This document shows positions 1 through 13,300 of a stretch of DNA of 64,000 nt, piece after piece; within the stretch, counting starts at the first letter, position 1; every line of letters begins with the position of its first letter. The stretch is from Paralichthys olivaceus. Taxonomy: Eukaryota; Chordata; Actinopteri; Pleuronectiformes; Paralichthyidae. The translations under genes and the position numbers were made by a program. Under the pieces are notes generated by a model that was not told where the DNA came from, did not search any database, and worked only from the letters and a program-made list of their open reading frames with translations. Location of the stretch: contig NC_091100.1 in assembly GCF_024713975.1 (NCBI RefSeq), forward strand, positions 14,888,001-14,952,000, read 5' to 3'.

Positions 1-1559
1 ATGGGAAATGGTGGCAGTGTGGCCGAGGACTAAATTACACTGCAACACCGCAACACTGCCCCCTGGTGGCAGTAAACATAGATGTGAGGTGCATCTGTAT
101 GCATCATATGGCTCACTCAGCTCATCCGTCTTATAAACGCTTGAATTAAAGATTAATTTGCAGAGTGTCGCTCAGCTTGATGTCCGGCCTAAATCACTGC
201 AAGACGCTAGATTAGTCCTAATCGTCTCAGTGCAGACTGAACACATATGGGCCTGAGCAGCAGTTCTGTACAGTCTCTGTTCACAATCAACAAAAGACAC
301 GTCGAAACTAATTAAGTTAACTGATTAAAGAAGAATCGCTGATGAGAAGTAGCCACGACAGGAGCTGCTGAGAGAGACACAGACGCAGAGCGAGTACACA
401 GACTGATGCAAACCCAACATTCCTCGGAAGTGTCTATTAAAAAACAAATCATATTAGCAGACACACGATCTCCTCTCTCGCTCCCCTGTAACTTAAAATA
501 AACCATTGGTGTCAGTCAGAATTAATCTGACAGCTGCACTTCTCAACTTAAATTCCACTCCTGTGGTGACGGAGATTTAACTCCACTGACGGGTCGTGGT
601 TGTGTGTACAGTGTGTGGGTCAGCTGTAAGTCAGCGTCCGACCCGAGGAGGCTGATGCCAATTGCAGCGCAGCGTCCACTTCACACTGGGAGAGATTATG
701 CATCCTCGTTCTCGGAAGTCGTCTTTGACAGCCCGTCACATGAGGTTTACTTACTGGTGCTGTGCATATGATAGCTATTCAGACAACGTGTGTGTTCATT
801 CAATCAGAATAAGGAGACGCATGAGAAATACATTAGAGGTAAAGCCGACATGCTGACACACAGCAATACAGACAGGAAGGCTCTAAAACAACTGACCCTG
901 CAAAGCAAACACAAGCAGGGTGGCTTTGAGACGACTGCTGCCACTGCCTCCTCCAACAAAGAAAAGAAAACTCCTGAGAGAAAATGAATTTCAAAACTGT
1001 TCAATTACCAAATAAGTTGGAAAAAAAGAGCCACAACTTACCGGCTATTCTGTCGCGCTCCATAACTCAACAGCTACCTCAAATAACCACATGTAACCTC
1101 TGCTTTTTCTCTGCTCCTTCCTTCCCTCCCTTTTTTTCTTCTTGGAGACTTCCCCTTTCTCCTGACTTAGTCACCCTGTCCCCCTCTTTTAACCCTCCCT
1201 TCTCTCCTCCCTCTGTCTCCCTGTGCTCTTACTTCCTCCAAGTTTTAATGTCTTCAGTCTGTCAGGATAACAAGTGAGTGAAGCAGACGTGTGCAGCCAT
1301 ATGCTGGTCATATGGAGTCCCTCTCTTTTTTTCACTCTCTCCCACATTCATGTGACGCAGGATTTTATCCCAGAATATACACAACCTGCAATTTTTTTCA
1401 TTTTCCTTTTCTCTAGTGTTTTCTGTTACTCTTTCTTTAGCTGCCCCTCTCTCTCTCTCTCTCTCTCTCCTAGTTCCCCTTATGAGTCTCTCTGTCTTTC
1501 TCAAACACACAGTCATGTCTCCATGACTTCAGAGGACATTACACTGACTTACATTGGTT

Positions 1560-1770
1560 TCCTGGAAACTTATGCAAACCTAAACCTAAACCTTAACCGT
1601 AACAACTTGCCAAACCCTAACCTTAACCTTAACATTAAAACATGTCTTCAGCTTAAAATGTAATACTTGACATTATAGGGACTTGCTTTGTGTCCCAGTA
1701 AGGAAGACAAGTCCCCATAATGTGAAAGTGTAAACAGATTTAAGTCCCCACAACAAGAGTAATACCTGGA

Positions 1771-1864
<94 letters not shown>

Positions 1865-2170
1865 TTGCACAGTTATCATTATCAAGACAACGTAACCAAA
1901 ACGTTATCCTAACCTTAACCAATTCATGTCTAACCGTAACCTCAACCTAACCACAGTTCACGTCTAAATATCAATGTTAACCTAAAACCAGCTCATTAGG
2001 ACTGGTCTTTGGTCCCCATGAGGTCTACTGGTCCTTACAAGGTCAGTGTTTATGCTGGAAAAGTCCCTAAAAGTGTGACAAAAACAGTAAGCAAGGTAAC
2101 ACGTTCCTGTACTTCTATCTAAAACCATTACTTTAACCAAATCCTAACCCTACAGGTAAGAGTTAACCCT
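1560..2170. repeat. Composite teleost interspersed repeat with CCTAACC-like tracts around a CA microsatellite
   Basis: Degenerate CCTAACCTTAACC tracts occur at 1576-1632 and 1909-1955. Between them is a hairpin with arms ACATTATAGGGACTTG (from about 1670) and CAAGTCCCCATAATGT (to about 1723), then a (CA)n tract, and beyond it GGTCCCCATGAGG and GGTCCTTACAAGG. I recognise the GTCCCC blocks beside CA repeats as a common teleost repeat. The tracts look telomere-like but are too degenerate to be telomeric. Confidence 0.6.
1772..1861. repeat. (CA)n microsatellite, about 45 units
   Basis: Uninterrupted CA dinucleotide run of about 90 bp inside the composite repeat. Likely highly polymorphic. Apparent valine/cysteine open frames on the opposite strand are artefacts of this run. 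Confidence 0.95.
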
Positions 2171-2662
2171 CAAACAGCCCTTCCAAAAAGTGAGGACCAA
2201 CCTCGTAAAGATATATAAGTACACATACACACACATGCTCCCCAGACACGAGAGCTATATTTTGTCAAACAGAGCCTCAGCCAATTTGACCAAAGGTCCT
2301 GATCTGAAAATAAACTCAGTCCGCTTGTTACACGAGTCAAACTCCACCAGGACGTCCTGCACCACACCAACAACACACACTTCTACCATGTCATCATCAC
2401 TGCTATGCTACTGTAAATGATCAGGGTGTAGAAACTCACATAAAAGCAATGATTCAAACAACTGAGGAGTGGATCTAAGTGAGCAGAATGTCCTGCACAA
2501 TCATCGTCTGCAGGAAGTTCAGCCATTGGTCACTTCGTGCACGAAGAGGTTCTCAATAAGACTTAACAATCAGTGATGTAACCTCAGTGTCCCTCATATC
2601 AGCTCTACGATAAATGATTTGATGTTTTATAACAGTCTGAACTCATCATCATTCTGTAACCT

Positions 2663-2665
<3 letters not shown>

Positions 2666-2701
<36 letters not shown>
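2666..2701. repeat. (CA)n microsatellite
   Basis: Pure AC run of about 36 bp. Confidence 0.9.
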
Positions 2702-2703
<2 letters not shown>

Positions 2704-3213
2704 AACTTGCAGCTTGACAGGTTCAAGGGCCACTTAGCAAGCCATCGTCTCGGTGAGGAACTCGCAAGTACAACACACACACAGAAGGAGAAGGCCCAGC
2801 TCACTTCCTCTTCCTCTTTTCTTTCTTACTGTGAAAATATCTTCTCAAGACACACGTCTTCCAGATTTACCCATAGCAACACCAGCTTTAGCAGGAAGCA
2901 CAAATGTGGCCCAAAACAAACTGTCACACACCCACATGCATGTTTTTCTTCTCACTCGATAATGCAGGACATCCTTAAATGGAGGCAAGAAACTCACACA
3001 GGCAGCTGGAGTCAACAGGAACATCTTTCTTTCTTGGGTGAGGCCGGTGCTTGGATAAAGATAGGACCTGTTGTTTCTCCAAACAAGCAGTGATGACAAA
3101 TGCCTCTCTCTATCAGTGTGTGTGTTACCTCTTCAGAACCTTTTCCAGCATAAACAAAAGAGGCAAATCTTCATTTCTGAGTTCTGCGCTTTGTTTTTAT
3201 GGTTAAGGATAGA

Positions 3214-3470
3214 CATGAATTACATTCCACCAATCCGTACTGCCCTTCACTGGTTACCGGTGAGTTTTAGAAAGGATTTAAAGATTTGAGTACTCGTTTT
3301 TTAAAACCTTGAACTGTCAGGCTCCTGTCTATAATCTGGGATCTGATACCCCCTTATGTTTTTAAATTCCGAAATCACAACTCCCTGCCTGGAGTTCTCA
3401 GACAGTAAAACTCCTCTTTAAAGTCTCTTCTTCAGACTCACTTTTATTGTTTGGTATATTATTAACCATT
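3214..3470 (+). mobile_element. LINE reverse transcriptase 3' fragment, degenerate
   Basis: The plus strand encodes PPIRTALHWLPVSFRKDLKI before a stop; the HWLPVS block followed by R-x-D-x-KI is the typical region after the reverse transcriptase domain of fish non-LTR elements (L2, Rex1 and relatives). The following bases continue the same homology in shifted frames (a leucine/alanine-proline-Y-L-type segment near 3315-3360), so frameshifts have broken it. No endonuclease, 5' end or intact frame is present. Confidence 0.7.
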
Positions 3471-3479
3471 GGTGTGGTT

Positions 3480-5570
3480 GAAACTAAAACTTAAAAAGAT
3501 CAAATACTAATTACAGTATGAATGGGAGACGGGAGTCAATGCAAAGTCCTAAGGATAGCACAACAAACCTGTGAGTGTGTGTATTTTGTCAAAATGAAAG
3601 TAAAGTACATAAATGAGATTATGGTAGACGTTTATACAGTATAAGTACATCCACATACAGTTTATTAATAATCTCTAATGTCTGAGTTGGGACAGTCGAC
3701 CTCAGAGTAGTGTCTCCACCTCACTGTCAGTGCTCTGTGTATTTGATGGAGCGCTGTCTACACTGTATTCATGTTTCTGCAGCTTGTTATATTTGTGCAG
3801 AGCTGAACTACAACCATGTGCAGACACCAAAATCACAATTCTGCTCCAGGTGATAAGTAAATCCAGAAATTCAAGGATAAAAGCAGAGAAACCCAAAAGG
3901 AGCCGCGTTGGTGTGGGATCCATATGGAAAGCAGGAACGTTGGTCCTGTGACAAAAGTGCGGTTTTAAAAATAGAGGCATGTCTCTTTTGCCTGCAGGCT
4001 CTTTCTGTCTCATGGTTATTTTCCAGACTTACTAAAGGAATACGATTAATCACAGGGTCGGGGTCAAAAAAACACATGAAATGCACAACATGCGCGTATG
4101 CATATGTTGACTCACCGGCATTGGCATGACACACAATGACATGTTCTGATGTACACACATAGATACATATATACACGAGAAGCTTCCAGTGTCTTCTTGT
4201 GTACATGTGGATCACAGCTACTACTGCATGATTTACTTTAGGTCGTTTGTTTCTTTTTTTCCCTGCTGTTTGGTGGAAGCTAAATGGCAATGCCCCCCCC
4301 CCCCACACACACACACGTGCAACACAGTACGCTCATCTGGACACATAATAATTCAATAATAAGGACCTATAATATACCTATAAATTACTCGATCAAGATT
4401 ATGGACATTACATTACTTATTTCACCTGCATTTATTTTAATTTTAAGAATAATATTTCTCTAATTACCTCATATAACCTTCTTTGGAGAGGTAAAAATCA
4501 TCCAGGTGTCGCTGCTCAATTATTCGGTCCAGTGCTCCAAATATTTAAAGTGACACTGACCTTTCAGCTTTTTTTGTTTATTATGTTTTAAACATTAACA
4601 TAACTCCATTGACTCAAGGCAACTCATAAACTTATTTATTTTAGTTCATGTTGTGACCTATTTTGGTTTTATATTTCACAAAAGTACTTTTTTATTAAAA
4701 TATATGATATTCTGTTAAATATAAGATATATTTTTAACTACCTTTTCGGAAAATGTCATTTTTGCATCCAACATCTGTATTGTTTCCTGGTGCAATAAGA
4801 CACACTGCAGCAGTTAAATTACGTTGTTTGAACTTGTAAAGGACGTAATTCAGGCAGAGACATCACACAGAAAGGAAATCCCTCACTCACACCTCTCAAC
4901 ACTTCCCCCCCTTCATCATCGAAACCTGCTGGTCAAATACAGCCAGACCCACCCACAACACACACACACATACACATGAATGCATACAAACACTCAAACA
5001 TGCACTTAAAACCAGTAGCTTACAAATACACACAAAATCAACTGGCTATCTGAGCACATTCTTCTTGTATAACAGTACATCCTAAACACAACAAAGATAA
5101 CACACACACACGCACACACACATAGAACAAACACATAGCCTACATTTGCACCCAACTAGGCAGATGGTCGTGAGGCGCAGACGGACACGCGCGTTTGTTC
5201 ACTCATGAGACAAATGCAAACACACACAACCCCTAAAAAAAAGCTGTGCATCACACATTGACTAAGAGTGGATGGTGAGCCTTGGGGTGCACATTAATGT
5301 GAGCCGTCATCTCAGAGCATGACCTATGGCCATGCGCGTGACTCAAACATGCTAAATTTAGTTACATAACCGTTGAGCAAAAAACTCACCAGCATGCCAG
5401 CCAACACTAAAGGGATGCCTGCTGGGCAACGATGCACAGTGGAGGAGAAGGAACAGTGAGGAGAAGATAAAAGATAAAAGGAGAAGAGGAGGAGCAAGCA
5501 GGGGAAGTATAGTGAAAGAGGTAAATGGAGGGGAAGGAGAGAGGAGAGGAGGAAGAGAAGAAGGGAGCCG
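3480..5570. other. Intergenic, no gene seen
   Basis: AT-rich and CA-rich non-coding DNA with a C homopolymer (about 4292-4305) and scattered short ACAC tracts around 4960-5235. No plausible exon or RNA gene seen. Confidence 0.5.
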
Positions 5571-5579
5571 CTTGTGAAG

Positions 5580-5740
5580 GTGGTTCCAGAGGAGGATAAG
5601 AGCTGGCATGTAGGCAAAAAAAACGTGGTGTAAATGACGCCATATCGACTCGAATTTGAATGTCGGGGGTTACAGACACTTTGGTGACACCACACGAGCA
5701 GTATGGAGGCATTTTATGTTTTTAGACTGTTTTACTTGAA
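5580..5740. repeat. Fragment of the same teleost MITE-like family as in sumo2 intron 2
   Basis: Shares the blocks GTGGTGTAAATGAC, a short GTC-rich spacer, and GACACCACACGAGCAGTATGG with the element at 50200-50683 (GTGGTGTAAATGACAC and GACACCACAGGAGCAGTATGG there). Only the internal part is preserved; no terminal repeat is visible. Confidence 0.6.
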
Positions 5741-6154
5741 TTGTATTGGATTTGGTTGCAACTCTGTTTTGCCCAGGGTCAAAAATACATGTATAGATGT
5801 CACCATACACACACACGCACGCACACACAATAAATTAATGAAACAGAGCTATTGCTTATCTTAGAAGTAACACCCATAAGAAGTCAAAATGACTGCTGGG
5901 AAATACGCTGATTATACAGTACTGCATTTACATTATATGTAGTTTTTTTATACTACGATGGCAAAGTTTTCCCCCTCCCGCTACTTAAAAGGAGGAAATC
6001 TGTACAATCAATAGCAAGTAAAAAAATAAACAGATTCTTTAGCTTGCTTGATATTTTCTTCCCATTTCACAGATTCACCAGCAGAGGAAACAAGAAGGTG
6101 TAAAACATGGACTGGACTAACGTGTCTCCACCTCCTCCCACTAACATTTATCAA

Positions 6155-6297
6155 AAATGGCCCCAGATACCAACGGCACCATCTTCTGCATTTTATGACT
6201 TGTATTGCAGCCATCCATCAGGCGGCGATCGAGATGCTTTGGCTTCATTTTTGGGGAAAGTTATATTGTCCATCTTTACATGCAGTCTATGATGTAA
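6155..6297 (+). repeat. Teleost interspersed repeat (CTGCAGCCAGCCACCAGG type)
   Basis: The core TGCAGCCATCCATCAGGCGG, then CGATCGAGATGCTTTGGCTT, then TCCATCTTTACATGCAGTCT is a short repeat I recognise as widespread in teleost genomes. A second copy of the core lies in reverse orientation near 44836-44880. Confidence 0.65.
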
Positions 6298-6437
6298 ACA
6301 CACACACTTTTTTAAACATAAAAGCAGAGGTATAATAAATCCCTTCTGCTCAGAGAGGACGTGAAGGAGAGACAACATTGTGACCTGCAGGCTGCTGCGT
6401 TGCCCCCATCTCCTGCCTTATCTCCATCATACCCACA

Positions 6438-6441
<4 letters not shown>

Positions 6442-6499
<58 letters not shown>
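6442..6499. repeat. (GA)n microsatellite
   Basis: Pure GA run of about 58 bp. Arg-Glu open frames across it are artefacts. Confidence 0.95.
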
Positions 6500-6502
<3 letters not shown>

Positions 6503-7589
6503 TGTCCTCCTCATTTATGTCGCCTGCTGCTGCTTCAGCCTACACATCCGACCGGGGGCATGTACAGGGACGACACAATTCTTCACATCAGTCATCTTCA
6601 CAAGCCAAATTTAGAACCGGACCCCAGACTCACATGCAAACCATCAGGAAATAAAAAACATTTTAAAAGCACTGCTCACAGAGCTTGATCCAGAGAAATA
6701 TCACTTCCTGTCTCTTTTCGTCAGTGCTATTCAACCAAATTAGGGAAATACCACAATATGAGCCACCAAATAACCTAAATCATTGTGGTTCATACAACAG
6801 ATCACTCGGATGATTCCACAGCTGTGAGGCTAAATTTTAAATCTGGAATTCATTTCTGAAACGTCATGGTCCTCAACATGAAGTACCATCCAGAATAAGC
6901 CCAGGAGTTATTCAGACACTATTAGACAATAAGTATGTATCATTAAAGCAATCTGGGAATCAGAGGGTCTGATTGTATCTCAATTTTCCAATCAGACTTC
7001 CCAGCCTGGCTTGATGGCATCCACATGGCCCTAAAAATGATTCCCACTGAATGAGAGTGAGTACAGGGTAGAGGGATGGATGGAGGAGCTGGTGTGTTGT
7101 AGTCCTCTCATATAAAGTGACTAGATGTGCTTTTCCTTTTTATATCACATCGGATTATTCAAAATGATGTAAAATGTTAATGTAATGTAAATCTAAAGCA
7201 GCATCACTGAGTCTGCTTCTCATTTACTGGTGTGGTATTTTCATGCTGGGGTGCATCACTGCTGACCTGCTGGGTTAAGCGGACATAGTGAGCGGGGACT
7301 CAATAAAATGTATGAGTGATTGTCTGGGAATTGTAAACATGTTACAGGCAATTTGTAAATCTCTGTCAGGAAAACCCCTTTAAGATTCACTGAGCACTAA
7401 TTGGAACATTATGGGTTTCCAGGAACTGCTGGAAAATAATACTATGAAAAGTAACGTGGCCATTTAAAATCATATTCCTGTTGACATTATTGGGATCCCA
7501 CTGCTCTATCATAGCAGAGAGTAATTTCAGCCATTGTACTGATAAATGAGCAAGATTAGAATGAGCAATGATGAGAAAGTGCCACATGA

Positions 7590-7610
7590 GCAGCAGCAGC
7601 AGCAGCAGCT
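7590..7610. repeat. (CAG)n short trinucleotide tract
   Basis: Seven CAG/GCA units (about 21 bp) in non-coding DNA. Confidence 0.8.
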
Positions 7611-7784
7611 AACCTCTGTGCCCACAGACAATGAGTTCAGGCGCAGCTGTACTTTTCCTTCTAAAAGATCTCAGAGCCAAAAATACAATTTCTGTAATCA
7701 TTTGCAGGAAAACTGACTTTTTGGGTGAAGTTTAGGGTTAGGATAAGTAAACTTGAACCATTATAAGACACATGTAGACATCAT

Positions 7785-8040
7785 ACATTCATTGATTATC
7801 TATACAGCTTTGAGGGTCACAGGGCCCCTCCCAACTGACATTGGGCAAGGTCACCAGTGTATCACAGGGTCAACATACAACGACAAACATTCAAACTCAT
7901 ATTTACACCAATTCAAAGTTTCTTACTAACCTAACCCCAATTGCCATGTCCTTGGACTGTAAGAGGAAGCTGGAGTACCTGGAAAAAATCCAAGCAGACA
8001 CAGGGACATCATGCAAACAGAGAGACCCTGGCTGAACAAA
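7785..8040 (+). repeat. Teleost interspersed repeat (CCCCAAT...GGACTGTGGGAGGAAGC type)
   Basis: The order TTGAGGGTCACAGGGCCCC, ACATTGGGCAAGG, AACCTAACCCCAATTGCCATG, CTTGGACTGTAAGAGGAAGC, GCAGACACAGGGA and ATGCAAACAGAGA matches a very common teleost repeat that I recognise. It is diverged and non-coding. A fragment of the same family lies at 11440-11566. Confidence 0.7.
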
Positions 8041-8049
8041 GATTCCAAG

Positions 8050-9907
8050 ATTCCAAGATTCACGAAATTAAGAATTGGAAAAATCCATAATCTAACCTAC
8101 ATGGGGTAAATTACCAAAGTCAGTAGGATTTATCCTCTGGGAACAATGCATGAGCAATTCATTCAATAGTTGTTGTGATATTTCAGCCTGGAAGAAACTG
8201 AACTGAGCCATACCGTTAGCATGGCCAAAAGTAAAACAAAATCTGAAATGAGAGAGAACCACAATATTCTCTAGTGTTCCTCACAAAACACTGACCTCTG
8301 TCATTAGTACGGTCTATCACAACACAAACTGTCAACCACTGAAGATGTTTCACAGATCATAAAACCGGTGTAGTCAAAACAAAGCCGGGTTAGACTCATG
8401 GCCCAAGTCTCTACTGGTGTTGAGTCAGCAACTGGCACAACTTTCCATCAATTCTGAGCTACACTCCACCAATCAGCTACGAGAACCAGGGAAAATCATC
8501 ACGATAACCAATACATGACCCTGTTTCTCATGAGACACACAATACAGACGTACAATCCACGCACTCACACACTTTCCACTCGGATCACAGAAAACCCCAT
8601 CTCTTTAAGCTATAACTCACAAAGGCTCCTCTCTTCCCGTTCTCTGACAATTTAAATCCCACTTTCGGGTCATTTGGGCTGTCGGAGGCTGTGAAAGTGC
8701 TGGTAGTGCAGTCTACGCGTCTGTCCGTCCCAGCATGGCTGTGGTAAAACTGCTGGCTATTTCCTCCTCACCATAAGGTAATCATTAGACGTGAGAGGGA
8801 GCTGGCAGCAGACTACATAAAATAGGATATCCTCAAAGTTCCAGATCCCTTTCAGGAAAGACGGGGGTCTGTTGTACCAATTGATAAATATATGGACACT
8901 GTGAGGATATTGTAGATAGAATAAGGCCACTGCAGAAGTTCTGGCATCTTTCATCCAACCAGCAGGATTTTTGTAAGACTTCATTTTGGGGTTTTGAGTG
9001 GCACTGGAGCAAGAATAAAAACAGCCTGAAATGCTGGCTTCACAAATCCATATGAAATTTGTTAAGCTGGAACAACAACATTCTGTCAGCAGCACTTAGT
9101 GCCTGCTACAATGTGTACTATACCTCTTTCTGCTTTTTACTGTTACAACCCTCAGTGTTTAACTGTGCGTTAGCTAATTGAGTAACGTTACGCTTACACA
9201 GAGCGTGGATGAGAGGAGCAAAGCCCTGTGATTTGGCTGATTATCATAACGTAGAGAGCCCGGCCACATCGGGCCTCGGGCCTGCAGCTTTCACCTCCAT
9301 CCCAGCAAATTAGCCTGAACTGATGGAGGGATGCTGCTGGAAAGAGAAGGCGGGGGGAGAGAGAGAGGAGAGAGTTCCTGTGGTTCTCTGTGGCTTCAGA
9401 ACTCTGTAATCAGCATGCCAAGCTCCTGATGTCTAAATCCACAACCCCAACCCAGACAGTCTACATTTACTCTACACACATACACATGTGCACAGAGACA
9501 TGTGCACGCAGACACACAGCGCTCTGTTCATGTGGAGTTTGGCAAAGAAGCACAAACCAGAAAAAACACAAAATGACCGAGTGTGAAAAACTCATTTACA
9601 TAATATGCAGTACATTACGCATTGGACATGTATAATTCATTAGTTTCAGATTTCCTGATTTGATTACTGAGAACAAAATTATTCTTGGTGGAGACCAACA
9701 TGCGGGATTTTTGAGGGTGCACCAGTATCATTCTTATGGATGCCTAAAACCAGTACCTGATTTTTTGATAGGGATGCATTAATTGTAGTTAATGTAAAAA
9801 CAGTGACCCAGATACACATCAGAAAAAAGAGATGTAATCTGTATATTGTTATACATATCTTTGACATGTTTCTATTTAGAATCTGTTGTATAAATTATAG
9901 TAATGGT

Positions 9908-9976
<69 letters not shown>

Positions 9977-11430
9977 GTCAACTATCATACTCTCTGATAC
10001 ATATTTGTTATCAATGAATGATTTAGCAAGTTTATTGTTGGGACTCTTCTAGTTGGTAATGTGTGTTGTTCTGCAGCCGAGCGGGAATATGATTACCAGT
10101 GTTTCTCTGTGTATCATGAGTTGAATCTGAACATGGTGTGTTGGCCATAACTTGTCAATCATTGGAAAAGCTCTTCTCTGGTTGCTTGAAGAAAATGTCT
10201 GCAAATGCAAAAACTGTGAATACAGGGTGAAATGCAAAGAGCCCGAGTAAAACTTTAAATTGTTGGGAAATTAGTCTCTTATGACCAACAAATTTTGAGA
10301 AGCAAAATATGTTGCTTTTTTTATTTCTATATATGCATGCAAACAGGCACACCTCTATCACACGGGACAAAACACGTTATTCCTTGTAGTGTATCAAATT
10401 ATCCGTAATACAAAATTCCAAGTGACAAGACCGTCTCATCGAGATCAGCTGACATTTGACTGATGGCATCTGCTTTCAACATCAGGTGTTTCTCTAATGA
10501 GCATGCGGAGGAATCATTCACGACTGGCTGGTTGCTCATCACGGTAACCAGCAGTGACATGGCCTGTTTTCATCCTTATGTTATTCACAGGGCAGCTTTG
10601 TTAAAGCTGAGACGTCATCATCAGCCATCTCTATATATAGCCAAACTCTGACACAGTGGCGGATGATGTCATACACTCGCATCATTCCGCGCTACTTTGT
10701 GTGCGTGCACATGCCCACACAACTCATGCCCACATGCATTGTTGAAGCACGGGTCAGCAGTTCAGAGCCCAAAGCTGAGTTCAATCCGATATAGGAATTT
10801 TCAGCTGTGAAGAGAGATAAAGTGAGAGATAAAACCACATGAGAGACGGAGCAAAAACCATGTGTCACTTCCTGGAGTGGGAGGAAGAGGATTAGGCTTA
10901 TAGCCGAGGGAAAGTTTATCTAAGGGAAAAAAGTTCAGACCTTTCAATGAGAGAAACTTTAGTTGAATAACAGTATCTAAGGCAAACCTTATGAGCTAAG
11001 ACAGTGAGCTTTTGTACTTGTCACTTAAGAAAGAAGATCGCTAAAGGTGGTCTAATCCTCGGAGCAGAGGTTTTACTGTGATACAGATTATATAAAGAGG
11101 AGAGCTTGGGAGTTTGACACTTACGTAGTGGATGAACTCGAGGCTCACCAATGAATAGCGAAGTCTCCTAAGACAGCTCGACTCTCACAGGGAACAGTAG
11201 TGAATGTGGTGACACCCCGGGCCAATGTATGACTCAGACTGAAGGGAAACTAGCTGCGCTGTCACTGAAGAGCCATTGTTGAAGGGAAATAAAGAAGTGT
11301 ATTGACTTCGCTCATCTGCAGGTTCTCTGTGGGACCTACTGGTTTGGTTTAGTGGGAGGATGGATGACATGACGCAGGCTGCAGTTGAAAGTGTTGTTTT
11401 TAAGACAAGTCTAGTTTGAGTACAGCCCTG
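8050..11430. other. Intergenic or intronic, no gene seen
   Basis: Apart from the TA microsatellite I see no exon-like stretch, conserved motif or recognisable element. It could be intron of a gene starting at the CpG-rich region near 15.7 kb. Confidence 0.45.
9910..9976. repeat. (TA)n microsatellite
   Basis: Two TA runs separated by a short CATACACATACA interruption. Confidence 0.9.
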
Positions 11431-11439
11431 AGAATTATC

Positions 11440-11566
11440 TGGGCATTATAGACAATTTAGACAACTCAAAATAACCAAACCCCAATCTGAAAATCTGCAT
11501 GTGTTTGGACTGTGGGAGGAAGCTGAAGTACCTAGAGAAAACCTACGCAGACATGGGGAGATGTTG
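11440..11566 (+). repeat. Fragment of the GGACTGTGGGAGGAAGC teleost repeat
   Basis: AACCAAACCCCAATCTG, TTTGGACTGTGGGAGGAAGC and ACGCAGACATGGGGAGA match the downstream half of the element at 7785-8040. Confidence 0.65.
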
Positions 11567-11629
11567 AGTTAAATCAAAACTAATAAATAATAATCATTTT
11601 ACAGCCTTTCTCTCTCTTATTTCAATATA

Positions 11630-13300
11630 TACCTAATCCCTATGGACTGTTGGTTAAAAGTATTTTGGGCTCTGGTAACGTAAGGTGAACATTTTCCCCA
11701 ATTTTCTTTAGATTGTATTACCAAATAAATACATTTTCGGAATAATAAACTAATTCATTGCTAATCAACCACAGCCCTACATATGTCACAGTCCATTATG
11801 CAATCTCTTTTACCTCTGTTTTTGGTCTCAACCAACTCCTCAGAGAAACATCTGCTCAAATGACAATCAATCCCATTACTTTGACATTGTAGCTAATTGG
11901 CCTATAATCATTACTTTGGATAACATTGCCACTATGTGATCATATCATCATAACAGAAATGTTACTGAAATTTATAGTTAAAGATGACACTGAAGCATCT
12001 AAGTCCTATTAGAAATGCTCATATTTGTGTTTGGATGCGGAAAGGAACAGTTTTATTCAAGTGGCCTATTCTCGTTCGGATGGAATAACCAGTTTAATGC
12101 ACTAAGTCAGTGTTGTGTGCCTGTGCACGCCACCCCTGACATCTAATCCGGTTTATTAAACCCTGGCCATCAGCCCGTTTGTCTGCTGAAGAGTTGTGAG
12201 ATGTTACGTCATTGAATTAATCAGTCATTTCAAAAGCACACATCCAGCACAGTCAGTGTTCTAGGTCAACGTCTCTAACATGACAATATAGAGTGAAGAG
12301 GTTTGTTGAAGAATAAAACAACACTGTCATAGGAAAATATATGAAGTCAAAGTCATGTTCACTGGCACCAGCGTTACAACTACGGGTCAACATCAAAAAT
12401 GCCTCCCTGAGTTTTTATCAAATGTTCTACCGACGATGAAAGGTCCAACAAATTCACGTAAGCAGCCTCCAGCAAATGTTCCCCACAAAGGAGTGTATTC
12501 AAGCTGAGGACGAGCCTGTTTTCAAAAGTGACCCAACCATGAGAATATATAGCACAGCTGACTGGGACCTCTCATGCGCAGGATGATAGAAAGACGAAGA
12601 AAAAAAAGGAGGGGGGGCACAGTGCATTTACTCCGCTGGGTCTCCCGTTACTTGAAACTACAGAACAATATGGGTACATCCAGCTCATTAGGTCCAACGA
12701 GCTCCGGGTCTCTAGGGACTTTACTAAAACCATATTTTTTGTTAGTGATCTAAAAGGGGACAACACAATGTTCCCACTTTGACAGTAAATTAAACACGAG
12801 TGACTTGAGAGAGCAGAGATCTAAAAAATTCTTCCAAAAGAGGATGTAGAAACCAAGGGGTATTTCCAAATAAAAGAAACAAGCTGGTTTTCCAGGGTAG
12901 ATTTTGGTCACAGCATTTGTGATGTACGTATTTATAGACATTTTTTAGATTTTTCAGTATATATATAAAATCCCAATATACTGTTGAAAAAAAAATCCGG
13001 TCTCTGGTAAATTATGGTGGATTTTTTCAATTTTTTCTTTAAATTGCACTACTACATAAATATATTTTAAGAATAATTGATACACTGCTAATGAACATAA
13101 TTGGCCAAAGTTTTCAGATGTGGTTATTTAGAGTCTTTTATATTGATTTATTTCATATGGACTGTTGGGATATAAAATGGTTGTCCTCTTGTTAGTCATC
13201 CACGAAGTGAAGACACAATGTTCCCACTTTGAGAGTAAAGTCAAGCACAGGGGTTTTTCCAATAAAAAAAGCAGGTTTTCATGGTTAGATTTAGTCTATT
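11630..13300. repeat. Cluster of diverged local direct repeats
   Basis: Segment 11670-11770 resembles 12995-13100 (TCTGGTAA, AATTTTCTTTA/AATTTTTTCTTTAAATTG, ATAAATA, GAATAAT, TGCTAAT in the same order). Segment 12757-12915 resembles 13205-13300 (ACACAATGTTCCCACTTTGA, AGTAAA, GGTATTTCCAAATAAAA/GGTTTTTCCAATAAAA, GCTGGTTTTC/GCAGGTTTTC). TATGGACTGTTGG occurs at about 11640 and 13158. This looks like old duplicated or nested element copies; no terminal structures seen. Confidence 0.5.

Noticed and set aside
1648-1922. Long Val/Cys repeat open frames on the minus strand
   Set aside because: They translate the CA microsatellite and its flanks; no gene.
1576-1955. Telomere-like CCTAACC tracts suggesting an interstitial telomere
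   Set aside because: Units are irregular (CCTTAACC, CCGTAACC, CCTAAACC) and form part of a dispersed teleost repeat also seen at 28205-28345.
6361-6688. Open frames with Arg-Glu repeats
   Set aside because: Product of the GA microsatellite; the same applies to 34363-34680 over the CT tract.
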